Origin: Piromyces finnis | Lineage: Eukaryota > Neocallimastigomycota > Neocallimastigomycetes > Neocallimastigales > Neocallimastigaceae | Reading direction: 5' to 3' | Length of the DNA: 64,000 nucleotides | NCBI GenBank assembly: GCA_002104945.1 | Contig: MCFH01000037.1 | Coordinates: forward strand, 124,001 to 188,000 | In this document: positions 13,491 through 29,150 of the stretch, piece after piece | Layout: every line of letters begins with the position of its first letter | Position numbering within the stretch: the first letter of the stretch is position 1 | Notes under the pieces: generated by a model | Told to the model about the DNA's origin: nothing | Seen by the model: the letters and a program-made list of their open reading frames with translations, nothing else | Database searches by the model: none | Translations under genes and position numbers: made by a program

Positions 13491-16253
13491 ATGAAATACG
13501 AAAAGTCAAAAATCTCGACAAAAAGTGATAGTAAGAAAACATATTTATAAAGTTTAATATAATTAATATATTATATATAAAAGTATTAATTTATAATTAT
13601 TAAATAAATAAAATAAAAAAAGAACCTAAACCTCCTAAAACAATTAAAGATATTGAGGATACTTTAAAAGGTTTAGTATTTAAAAAAAATATATGTTACT
13701 ATTTTTAATAGATAAATCGTTATGAATTCTAACAGAAATATATATTAAACAATACCATAATAATAGAAATGGACAAAATCCATAATACTTCTTTCTTTAA
13801 TTGGATTAAGGATGAAAATAATGCTAGTGTTATAGCTTTTAAAACAAAGGATTTATTCCAAGAAAATTATGAAAAACAGCCAGAACTTGTATATAATGCT
13901 TTAAGATTTTTATGTAAAGATTGGAAGGTATAAAATGATATATAATAATTAAAATATATTAATCTATAAATAAAATAAAAAAAAATATATTAATTTTTAA
14001 CTAAAATATATTAATCTATAAATAAAATAAAAAAAAATTAATTTTTAACTAATTAAAAAAAAAAAAAGTTATCAAAAATCGCAGAATTAATTCTTAAGTT
14101 ATTTTATAATAGCAATGTCGCATCAGAAAAATTAGCTATTATAATTTATGAAGTATCCTTATTATTAGAGGTAAATAATAAAGAAAATTAACAATAAATT
14201 TTCGAAAATTTTAAATATTAAATATTCAAAATTTAAAAAATATATTAAACAGAATCCAGAAAAGGTAGATTTAATAAGTCTTTTATTAATTGGAGAAGAA
14301 CCAAAAAATGTTGCTTTCTTCCTCTATCATTTTTTTAAATATACTGAAAAGAAATATAGAGAACATACAGAAATACTTAATGAAGAAGAATTTCTTGATG
14401 AAATCAATGGTTTTTGTTCAGGAATATTGGAATGTTTATTTTCTTGTTTAAAATGGTATACTATATAACAAAATAAAACGTGATAATTATTATAATACTT
14501 AAAATTTTAAAAATATAAGTTTATTAATATATATATATATATTTATTTATTATTTATTAGGAGTAATGATTATTTTAGAGAATTAATTATTGAATATGTT
14601 ACTTTATCAACATTAGAAATTGATGCTAGACGTGAATTTCTAATTCGTATGGTAAATATAAAATATTCTAGATTCCAAGAAGAAATGGAAAATAGAAAAG
14701 AAAACATTAAATCAAACGATTATTCTCATGAAAACAAGAATAATTCGGCCTTCAATATTCCCCGTAAAAATAGTATTGAAAAAATTGAAGAGACTGAAGA
14801 AGTTTTTAGAAAATCTTTAAACTTTGGTATTTTAATATTTAGTAAGTCACAATATAATTTCCTCATATTAAACTAATAACAAATATATATGACTTTTACT
14901 ATTAATAATATAAGGAAAAATAAATTCTAAATTAATATCTTTTTATATAATTTTTCTATAGATATGTACCAAGTAGTAATGAGAACTGAAGTTGATGATT
15001 TATTAGCAGTAACCTCACCAACATCGAAAGAAATTCCATCTAATAGTGAACTTACTAGAGATAAGACAATAGAAATGAATGATCTTGAACTTAGTGATGA
15101 TATACTATCTGATAATTCATTTGATTATTGTAGTAGTAAGAGAATTTCTTTAAAAATGAATGATGATGATGAAGGCGTTGCTAAGAATCATGAGGGAAAT
15201 CATATGAAAAAAGATGAATCGTCTGCCACACTTTGGATGGACGATGAAAATGAAAATTATGATATCAATACTAACAATACCGATAATATAAATGAAAATT
15301 TTGATAATAGTGAAATGAGTATTTCAAAGGACTATTCTATTTCCTCCATTTACAACTTTGGATATGATAGTAGTTTTTGTAAAAATGATACAACTTCTAA
15401 TGAACAAGAAGATCCAACTACATCAGATAATTCTGAATTTTCCTATCATTTTGAAGAACTTTTCAATGAAAGTATTATCATTGGAAATCATGAAGAAGTA
15501 GAAGAAGCTGATTTATTAGATGATTTCATCAATAAATCATTTACTAGTAATACACCTAATAGAAGAAATAGTATGTTAAGTCTCTGCTCCTTCATAAATG
15601 ATCATAGTTTAGAAGAGAATAATAGTATCAGAAATATTAATAATGATTATAATAATAATAATAATTCTGAATCACATTCATCCAGTAGTAGTAGATGTAA
15701 TTCCAGATACTCATTAAACTTATCTATTCATACTATGCCATGCTTAGATGATAATTCTAGTATTAGTAGTCATTGTGGTTGCAACTGCACTAGATATAAT
15801 AACTATTCTGACAATTTGCTTTATGTTTTTCCTTCGCCAACTAGTTCACCTACATTACCAACACCACCAGCATCACCTAATTTTCTCTTAAATGATCATT
15901 ATGATTCATCTGAAAATGTATGCACAAATGGAAAGTGTAATCATTCACCAGAAATAGGCGAAGATGATTATTCTGTACATAACAATAGTTGCACAAATTT
16001 AAATGATTCTTGTTGCCAATCTTTATCCACAACTTTGGTATCACCTACCATGACAAATATTAACCCTAATATCTCACATTGTCAATTTTCACCAGAATTA
16101 CTTTCACCATCACCAATTGTACAAAGTTTATCAGTTGATAATGTATATATAAATTCATACGGTTATTCTTGTACATTTAATCATGTTAATTCTACACCGA
16201 TTTTACAATCTACTCAAACTGCTGCTTCCAATCAGCATGATAAAATTAACTAA
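13491..16253 (+). CDS. Unrecognised 708-residue protein, helical N-terminus and Ser/Asn-rich tail
   Basis: Seven exons: 13491-13530, 13623-13670, 13767-13927, 14069-14170, 14253-14455, 14561-14841 and 14962-16253. Phases match at every junction and the sum is 2,127 nt (709 codons with stop). Residues from about 30 to 240 look like a folded, alpha-helical region with alternating hydrophobic and charged stretches (for example LSKIAELILKLF, SGILECLFSCLKW, DARREFLIRMV). From about residue 290 the protein is acidic and rich in Ser, Asn and Asp, with a proline cluster (SPTSSPTLPTPPASP) and repeated short SP motifs that resemble proline-directed phosphorylation sites. There is no membrane segment or signal peptide. 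The N-terminal domain has an armadillo/HEAT or small-GTPase-regulator feel, but I cannot name it and give no function. Intron 3 holds two copies of a roughly 50-nt AT-rich repeat. Confidence 0.78.
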
Positions 16254-17384
16254 AAAAAATAAAATATAATATAATATATATAAAAAAAAAAAAAGATAAG
16301 AATTTAATATGAACTATTTAATAATAAATATAAACCTAAAAAATAAAAATTTAAAAAAAAAAATAAATAAATAAAAAATTAAAAACAATTAATATAATAT
16401 ATATAAATTTTAAATTTATATACATTCCATTTTCTTATTATAAAGAAGAAAATAAAAAAAAAAAATAAAAAAAAAAAATAAAAAAAAATAAAATAAAATA
16501 AAAATAAAATTAAAATAATAATAATTATTATTTTTTGTTATTTATTAGTTTACAAATAAAGTAATAAATAAATAAAAAGTAATGTATTATATTAAACCCT
16601 AATGCACTTAATAGAAAAGAAAAAAAAAATACCTGTTAATTTATTTATTTATTTATTAAATTAATTTTTACCCAGAATTTCAATAATAATCATTTCCTAT
16701 GTATAGTATAATTTTTTATTCTAATAAATGTATTTATAATTAATCATCCTTTTATTTAAAAGTAAATTTTTTTTTTTTTATTATTATTTTTTAAATAGTT
16801 CTTCTTTATTAAATGATTACATGAAAATATATATTTCATTTTATTTTATTACTTAAGAATTATAACAAATACCTAAAATAAAAAATGATTTTCATTCATT
16901 AAAATAAAATTTTATAAAAAAAAAAAAGAAAGAAATGAAATTATGTTATAATATAATAATATATATAATCATAATAATAACCTATATTTAAAAATAAATA
17001 AATTTTATTATCAAAAAAAATTAAAAATGGAGAATATAAAATGTTAACTCCAAAATATATATATATATTTAAATATATAAAATACCGAATTAAAATCTAC
17101 TTTTTATAAAGTCGCTAAACTTTTCCATGAAATAATAGTTTAGCAATATTTTCTATTAATTAAAATTATAAATTATGAAAATAATTATATATATAATTTT
17201 TTTTATTTTCTGTATATATTTAAGTATATAATGTAACATACTTATTAAATCAAACTTCAAAAAATATACTTAATAGTAAATAAGTTATTTTATTTTTAAA
17301 AAATATATAGTAAAATAAATGAATATGTTCACAATGTTAAAATATGAAAATAAAAAATATTAATTGCCAATATAAAAAAATATC
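16254..17384. other. Intergenic between convergent genes
   Basis: About 1.1 kb of A-rich then mixed AT-rich sequence between the convergent 3' ends of the 13.5-16.3 kb gene and the nuclease-like gene. No exon, RNA or transposon seen. Confidence 0.6.
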
Positions 17385-20330
<2,946 letters not shown>

Positions 20331-20514
20331 TAATATAAAATATTTTCATAAACAATAAAAAAAATTTATAAAAATTTTTATTAAATTTTATTATGATAAA
20401 ATTGGACATTACAATTTTTATGGTCATAAAAAATAGCCTTTTTTTTTTGAAATAATAAGATTTTTAAATTAAAAAAAAAATTATATAATAAAAATTAATA
20501 TAAAAAAAAAGATT

Positions 20515-22570
<2,056 letters not shown>

Positions 22571-22779
22571 ATTATCATATTTAAGTTAATAGCTAATTAA
22601 AAAATAAAAATTTCAGTCTATATAAACTAAAAAAAATGGTATAATATTATAAACATTTAATTTTACTTATATTAAAAATGGACATACTTATTGTATATTG
22701 GTCATTATTATATATAATGTATAATTAAGATTAAAAACTAAATAAAGCATTTAAAATCATTGTATTAAAAAAAAAAAAG

Positions 22780-23340
22780 TAAGAAAGCCACTATTATACT
22801 AAAGATAAAAATTTTGTCATGTATCCTACTGTTTCTTCAGCACTGACGCTTTTGGTTGTTGCTTCAAACCTTTTGAACATTGACCATTGCTGACCAATAA
22901 CAAAAAGCATAATTTTGGTTAGGGGTTCCGCTGTTACCATTAAGAATAGTGTTCTTTCGTAAGTGCCCAATTGAATCTGACACTTGTAAAGTTCTTTCCA
23001 TTCCCTTGAACTGTAATTGATATTGTTAAAACTTCTTCCCCCAAGAAGGAATTTAAATATCTGCACACACTATAATAATCATACACATTAATATTCACCG
23101 GATTATTAGAACTATTATTATTATTAACTAAATTACTATCTAAATTAGAATTAGTATCCTCACTATTGCTATCATTACTAATATTGTTATTTCTACTACT
23201 ACTATTGTTATTATTACTATTGTTACTATTACTATTACTATTGTAATAGTAACAATAACCAGTAGAGGCCATAGGCAAATTCTTGGTACTCATAACACAA
23301 TTTAATAAAATTTTTAGTTTCAATAAATATTTATTTTTTA
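22780..23340 (-). mobile_element. Degenerate LINE copy with internal deletions
   Basis: Read on the minus strand it matches the longer LINE from the segment before the zinc knuckle (FIETKDFIKLCYEY equivalent, here decayed) to the 3' UTR GTGGCTTTCTTAC. Compared with the longer copy, the whole zinc-knuckle part between GFYWLL and the Asn/Ser tract is deleted, about 60 nt are lost before the stop-codon region, and more is lost in the 3' UTR. The C-terminal domain (FKFLLGGRSFNNINY, then GQQWSMFKRFEAT) is recognisable, but the reading frame shifts within it. It lacks the reverse transcriptase and is a dead relic, older than its neighbours. Confidence 0.8.
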
Positions 23341-23361
23341 TTTTCTTTTTTTCTTTAAGCT

Positions 23362-23435
23362 TTTGGTACAATGTTTTTTTTTTTTTTTTTTTTTTTTTTT
23401 AATGGCATCAAATATTTTTAAATTTGGTACAATGT
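23362..23435 (-). mobile_element. Minimal LINE 3'-end insertion with 13-bp target duplication
   Basis: A T run (poly(A) tail on the minus strand) followed by AATGGCATCAAATATTTTTA, which equals the extreme 3' end of the LINE, occupies about 23375-23422. It is bordered on both sides by TTTGGTACAATGT (23362-23374 and 23423-23435). Only about 20 bases of element plus tail were inserted, so this is an extremely 5'-truncated retrotransposition product. Confidence 0.8.
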
Positions 23436-23461
23436 ATACTTTAACTTTAATTTTTTAAGTT

Positions 23462-26400
23462 TAAAGTTTTTTGATTTTTTTTTTTTTTTTTTTTTTTTTA
23501 ACGGCATCAAATATTTTAAACTTTATTATTAATTTAATTAAAATTATAATACATTTAACATAAAAAATTAAAAATAAAAATAAAAAAAATATGTTTAAAT
23601 AAACACAAATGAATAAAAATTGGGTATAATGTATTCTAGTAATTTTAATTAAAGTAAGAAAGCTACTATCATACTAAAGTATAATAATTGTATTTGACTT
23701 CCAATGGGACACCGAGCCAAAGATCAAAATTTTGTCATGGAACAAAATTATGATCTCCATTGGTTGCGCTGGCCCTCCTGGCCTGTCTTACTGTTTCTTC
23801 AGCATTGACGCTCTTGGATGTTGCTTCAAACCTTTTGAACATTGACCATTGCTGGCCAATAGCAAAAGACATGATTTTGATTAGAAGTTCCGCGGTTACC
23901 GTCAAGAATGGTGTTCCTTCATTAGTACCAGATTGAATCTGACGCATACAAAGTTCTTTCCATTCCCTTGAATTGTAATTAATATTGTTAAAACTTCTTC
24001 CCCCAAGAAGGAATTTAAATATTTTACTGCACACACTATAATAATCATACACATTAATATTCACCGGATTATTAGAACTATTACTATCATTAACTAAATT
24101 ACTATCTAAATTAGAATTATTATCTTCACTATTGTTATCATTACTAATATTATTATTTCTATTACTACTATTGTTATTATTACTATTGTTACTATTACTA
24201 TTAATGTTATTGCTATCTCTACTGATATTAACATTTTCATTATTATTGATAGGACTATTGGAATTACGTTGACTGAAAAAATTTAATAGATGGACTATGG
24301 AATCATAATGTTTAATATGGATATCTCTAAATGTTGGACAATCTAATAACCAATGTTTAATACTTTGAACACCACACTTGCAACATGGACAGTAGTTAGG
24401 ACAAACTGGATCAACAAATTTAGCAGCTTTGGCAACTCTAGCATCCAACTTGTATCCGCTTCTTGCCTTCAATAACCAGTAGAAGCCATAGGCAAACTCT
24501 GGGTACTCATAACATAATTTAATAAAATCTTTAGTTTCAATAAATTTATTATCATCATAATATTGCGCTTTGATTGAATTCCTTTTGAGATCTTTCCAAT
24601 AAAAGTTTTTAATTGCTTTAATATCTCCATGCTTCTTTAGTTTTTTATCAAGTGTCCTACTTGATTTGCACCACGTGTATTTTCTAAATTTAGGAATGTA
24701 ATTGACAAGGTGTGAGATAATACAATTTGAGTTTTTCCATTTGTTAAAACATCTAACCTGAGCTAACGCACATTTGGCTGACAATGGAGGAATATTCAAA
24801 TCTTTTGAGATAGAGTATAAAGATATAAACGATACAGCTTTATGAACTCCGGCAACCCATCGTATTCCTTTGTTAACATGCTTCTGATCAATCCTAGACC
24901 TAGCTTTGTTGGATCCAAGTAATGGTGCAAAGTATGAAACTCTGCTGATTACTTGTGAGTTAAGTACTAGTTTTTTGAAAGGAATAGGAATATTAGGATT
25001 TCTTAAGAATTTACTGACTGAGAAAAGTCCTTTCAAAACCCTGTTATTAAGAGCTTTAATTACTGGTTTAAGGGACAAATTCTTATCAAATGGAACACCA
25101 AGATAAGTATAGCAATCAGTAGTTGGAATGGGTTTTCCTGCTAAGTAAAATGTTGGATCTCTCTTGTTCTGATTTTCTATTGATTCAGGACGAATCACCA
25201 TCGTTGAACATTTCTGGATACCAAATTCCATTTCATTATACAATGCCCATTCATTAACTCTTCTAAGCATCTTTTTTAAGCATCCTCTCTTGTTGGAGCA
25301 CAAATAACTATATCATCTGCAAAAAGTCCACCACAGCATCGAGTGTCACCTAAACTGACTCCGAGATCTTCGCATTCTTTAAAAATATCATTAATAAAGA
25401 GATTAAAGAGAATAGGAGAAAGTGGGCAACCTTGACGGACTCCTTTCTTCACATCAAAAGATTTCGAAAATTGACCATCTAATTTGACATTAGCCTTAGA
25501 TGTTAAATATAAATTTTTGATAAATTGTAAACTCTTACCTCGGATTCCTAAACAATCTAATTTATGGAGAATATTACCGATTGGGACTGAATTATATGCT
25601 TTCCTGAGATCTAAAAAGGCCAAATATGTCTCTTTATTATCTAATTGACGTCTACGGCATATTTCTTGGATTGAAATGAAAAGACTAATACTTTCTTCCT
25701 TTTTTCGAAAACCAAATTGTTCAGGTCTAATGAAATTATTCTTTAGACCATATTCTGAGATTCTAGTGGCGACAATTTTGGAAATCAACTTAATACCATT
25801 ATTGATTAGTGATATACCTCGATAGTTATCACAATTTGTCAAATCTCCCTTCTTAGGAATAGAAACAATACTGGATTCATTCCATGAGTTGGGGAAATCT
25901 CCATCCCAAATACGGTTGAATAATTTAAGAATAAAATTTAAACCATGAGCATCATTATCTGAAGTAGTATTACCAGAAGAATTATTATCTGTAGCATTAT
26001 TAGAATCATTACTTGATGGAATTAATGCTTTGTAAAATTCAATTGGAATACCATCCGGACCTGATGCTTTATAATTTGGAGTAGAGAGGATAGCTGACTT
26101 GACTTCATCAATACTAATATCTTGATTGATATCCCATTCATCAAGCATAGGAAGTGAAAAACGTTTATTCGTTGGTTCTTCATACCAATGCTCCAAATCA
26201 AGACTTACACCACTTGGATCTGATGCAAGATTTTCGAAATGATCATGCCACACTTCTAGCTGTTCTTCTGTAGCAACAACTAATTCTCCATTTTTGTTTT
26301 TAATTGGTTGAGCAATAAAGAAAGAATCTTTTCCAATTTTTGCAGTTTTCTTGATCCATTTCCAGGCCTTCTTAGGATTATGACTCTTCATATACTCACA

Positions 26401-26755
26401 TCCTGTTTTAATCCAATGAAGATATTCTTGTTTCCTAAATTCATTACATCTTTTGTGGATGTAATCGATGAGCTTACGGTAGATTTTAATTCTTTTAATA
26501 AATTCATCTATATCATAAATTCTTTCTTTTTTAAATCTCTTATACAACTTCATTTTGATTTTTTGAAGATTAAAAATTTGTTGTGAAATATGAAATGAAG
26601 ACTTTATAACATTATTTGCTGAGGTAATACTGAGCTCGTCTGCAATTGAAAAAGCAGTTGAAGTAAACTCTTTGGAAAGTTCATCTGTAGAAACATTAGG
26701 ATCGTTGAATTTTGCTGAAAGTATTTGGAATTTATTATGACTAAAGTTTTTTGAT
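23462..26755 (-). mobile_element. LINE-type non-LTR retrotransposon, 5'-truncated, with 14-bp TSD
   Basis: The element spans 23476-26741 on the minus strand and is flanked by perfect copies of TAAAGTTTTTTGAT (23462-23475 and 26742-26755). The 3' end is GATGCCGTT plus a poly(A) tail (T run from 23476). It encodes a reverse transcriptase, a zinc knuckle, an Asn/Ser repeat and a C-terminal domain, then about 250 bp of 3' UTR. No endonuclease domain precedes the reverse transcriptase, so the copy is 5'-truncated. The perfect target duplication indicates a fairly recent insertion. Confidence 0.92.
23735..26741 (-). pseudogene. LINE reverse transcriptase ORF, one frameshift
   Basis: Non-LTR retrotransposon ORF2-like protein. 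Visible reverse transcriptase motifs, in order: ASGPDGIP (fingers), SIVSIPKKGD and NYRGISL, RPEQFGFRK, FLDLRKAYNSV (motif A with catalytic Asp), GVRQGCPLSP (motif B) and FADD (motif C). After FADD the frame slips by one base near the T run at 25271-25277: the upstream frame ends after CAPTREDA, and coding resumes as LKKMLRRVNEWA. The second part holds the thumb-like region, a knuckle (CPNYCPCCKCG ... H ... C), an Asn/Ser-rich linker and a conserved C-terminal domain ending NGDHNFVP. The frame stays open upstream of the first Met to the 5' truncation point. Catalytic residues are intact, but the frameshift and the missing endonuclease make autonomous movement unlikely. Confidence 0.9.
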
Positions 26756-27327
26756 GTAATAAATATAGGTTAGCAATTTACATTATTTGTTACTTTAAAA
26801 AAAAATACATATCTAAATTTTAAATTATTAAAAAAAATAAAAGAGAGAGAAATAGTGCATAAAATAAAATAATAGGTTATTTTTTTTTTTTTTTTCATTA
26901 TTATTTTTTTTCTTAATGAAACTATAATATTGATTTATATATAATAAAATAAAAATTAAAAACACAAAATGTATTCCTTCTTTTTTTTTTTTTAATTATT
27001 TTTTTATTTTTTATTTATTAATAATAATTTTTTATCAATTATATTATTATTTGAATTTGTTTTTAATTATAATTAAATAAATATTGAGCTATTAAAAATT
27101 ATATATATAAATATATATATATATCAAATAAAAAAAAAAATTTTTTTTTTCTCACTTATAATTAATAACTCTTTCTATTATATACAAATTTTTATAACAT
27201 TTTTATCAAAAAAATGATTATAAAAATATTTTAATTTTTTTAAAAAACTATTAAAAAAAAATATATAATCCTGAAAGAAAAATTAATCATAATCGGAATT
27301 TGTTAAATATCTCTCTCCCCACCAAAT
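26756..27327. other. Short intergenic, T/A runs
   Basis: AT-rich spacer between the LINE insertion and the 3' end of the PP2C gene. No exon or RNA seen. Confidence 0.6.
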
Positions 27328-29150
27328 TTAAAGATTATTGGACTTTCCAGAAGTAGCATTAACAGCTGGAATAAAAACTAAGAAAGCAGTACAATCATCG
27401 AATTTATCTAATCCTTGACAGTAAACTTCCTTAACATAATCACGTTGTACAATGACTTTAGCAATATCTTCAAGAATTTCTGGACTAATTTCACTAAGGT
27501 TATTCTTTTTGTCAACTTTTTTTAAATAATTATAATATATTAAAATATTTAATGTTAAAAACTTATTAAAATATTACCAAAAAAAATTTTTTTATTAAAA
27601 TATAAAATTATTTTCATTTTATTATCTTTAAATTTACCTTTACCACCTTCGGCAGCCTTCTTCTTTTGGCACCAAGCAGACATTGAAAGACCAAGGAATT
27701 CTAATAAGTTATTGTTCATTTGAGTTGCAGAATAGTCGTACTTTAAGTAATCCCAAACACCATCTGAGGCTATAACTAAAAGGTAATCCTTATTAGCGTT
27801 TAATTTATTAAAGGTGACATCAGGTTCATTAGAAAGAACAGCTGGTTCAATCTTGAATAAGAGATCACCCATGGTAGCACCCATATTCAAAGTACGCATA
27901 TTACTTATACCTATATCAGTAATATTATCATTGACAGCACGATAGATTCTAGTACCTACTAAATCCGAATATGGCTTTGTTCCACGCTTTTGTGGGGATA
28001 CAATGGAACCATGAATTCTTTTTGAACCATTTTGATTCAAGAAGATACCACCATTCTGTGAAATGTGGTATGCCATATCAGAAAGTTCAGGTGCATGATC
28101 ACGTGAACCAAAGACTTGACTCCAGACATTTTCACGATGTGAGAATATAGTTCTTTTAATATTTTCTCTTTTTCCCAAAACGGTTCTGGAATCACCAACA
28201 TTACAATTAATATGCATATTTTTATAAATGATATTTACAATAAAAGTACAACCATCATCTAATGGTTTTTCACCCTTGAAATCTCCTGCCTTCCAAGTCT
28301 TAAATTGTTCAGTCTTCATATCACAAAATTTTTTATCAACTTCTTTATATTTATCTTTTATAAAACGTTCAAAGAGCTGGCATTCCTCTTTCTTTTCCCA
28401 ATTCCAATCATGGAAATTAACAACATCTTCCATAGCCGTACGCATTTCTTTAATAAAGAATTGAGGAGCTTCATGACCACCATGACCATCAGCTAAAAGC
28501 CATATGTATACTGGAAGACCACTAACTGGATGGGTGTGGACTGCAGCATTTTTATCATCTAATGTTGGAAAATGAAAATCTTCCATATAATTATGGATTG
28601 GCTTTCTAGAATTATTTGGACCTTTTTCATAACCACGTTCAGTGGCCACAGACCATTTAATATCTCTATTATATAATCCAAGAGAGTTCTTTCTTTCAAC
28701 ATCAGTATCATTTGATGTTGAACTCTTCTTTTTATGCTTTCCACTCTTTCCACTACTACTTGATTTTGTTGATTTTAATGAAGGGCTCTTTGAAGCTGGA
28801 CTTCTTTCTGGACTTTTTGGTTTATTTTCAATTTTTGTTTCAATTTTTGGTTCTTCTAGTTCTTTTTCTTCAGGTTCTCTTACTATTAAATGTGGAGGTA
28901 TTGGTTCTGGTTCTATAGATTTATCTTCAACATTAATATTTAATGTTTCGACAGTATCAGAACGAATCATACCTCTAAATTTTGGATTTAATTTTGCTTT
29001 ATTTGATTCACTATTATTTGGTTCCATTTCTTTTAACATATTTTCATTTTGTGAAGGTGAACTATTTGAAGGACTATATTCATTCTTATTTTGCATACAT
29101 TTCATTGAATTGGAATCTATTTGATTTGGTTTTATAACAGAAGTTGCCAT
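27328..29150 (-). CDS. PP2C-type (PPM) protein phosphatase, 566 aa
   Basis: Metal-dependent Ser/Thr phosphatase. Exon 1 is 29150-27638 and exon 2 is 27515-27328; phase 1 is kept and the sum is 567 codons. Residues 1 to about 160 are low-complexity (Ser/Pro/Glu/Lys), with repeated SP motifs, and probably regulatory. The catalytic domain starts near residue 164. It has MEDFHF (190), the metal-binding DGHGG (221-225), GDSRTVLG (319-325), SDGVWD (462-467) and, in exon 2, the last motif as FDDCTAFLVF in place of the more usual DN.T. All metal-binding aspartates expected for the family appear present. There is no signal peptide or membrane segment, so it is likely cytosolic or nuclear. Substrate unknown. 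The intron donor GTAAAT and acceptor AAAAAAAG are typical of this window. Confidence 0.92.

Noticed and set aside
22780-23340. Spliced retrocopy as the origin of deletions in the degenerate LINE
   Set aside because: The missing segments do not begin with GT and end with AG; short-repeat deletions fit better.
28228-29124. Several plus-strand open frames across the PP2C gene
   Set aside because: They are opposite-strand shadows; the minus frame has clear catalytic motifs.
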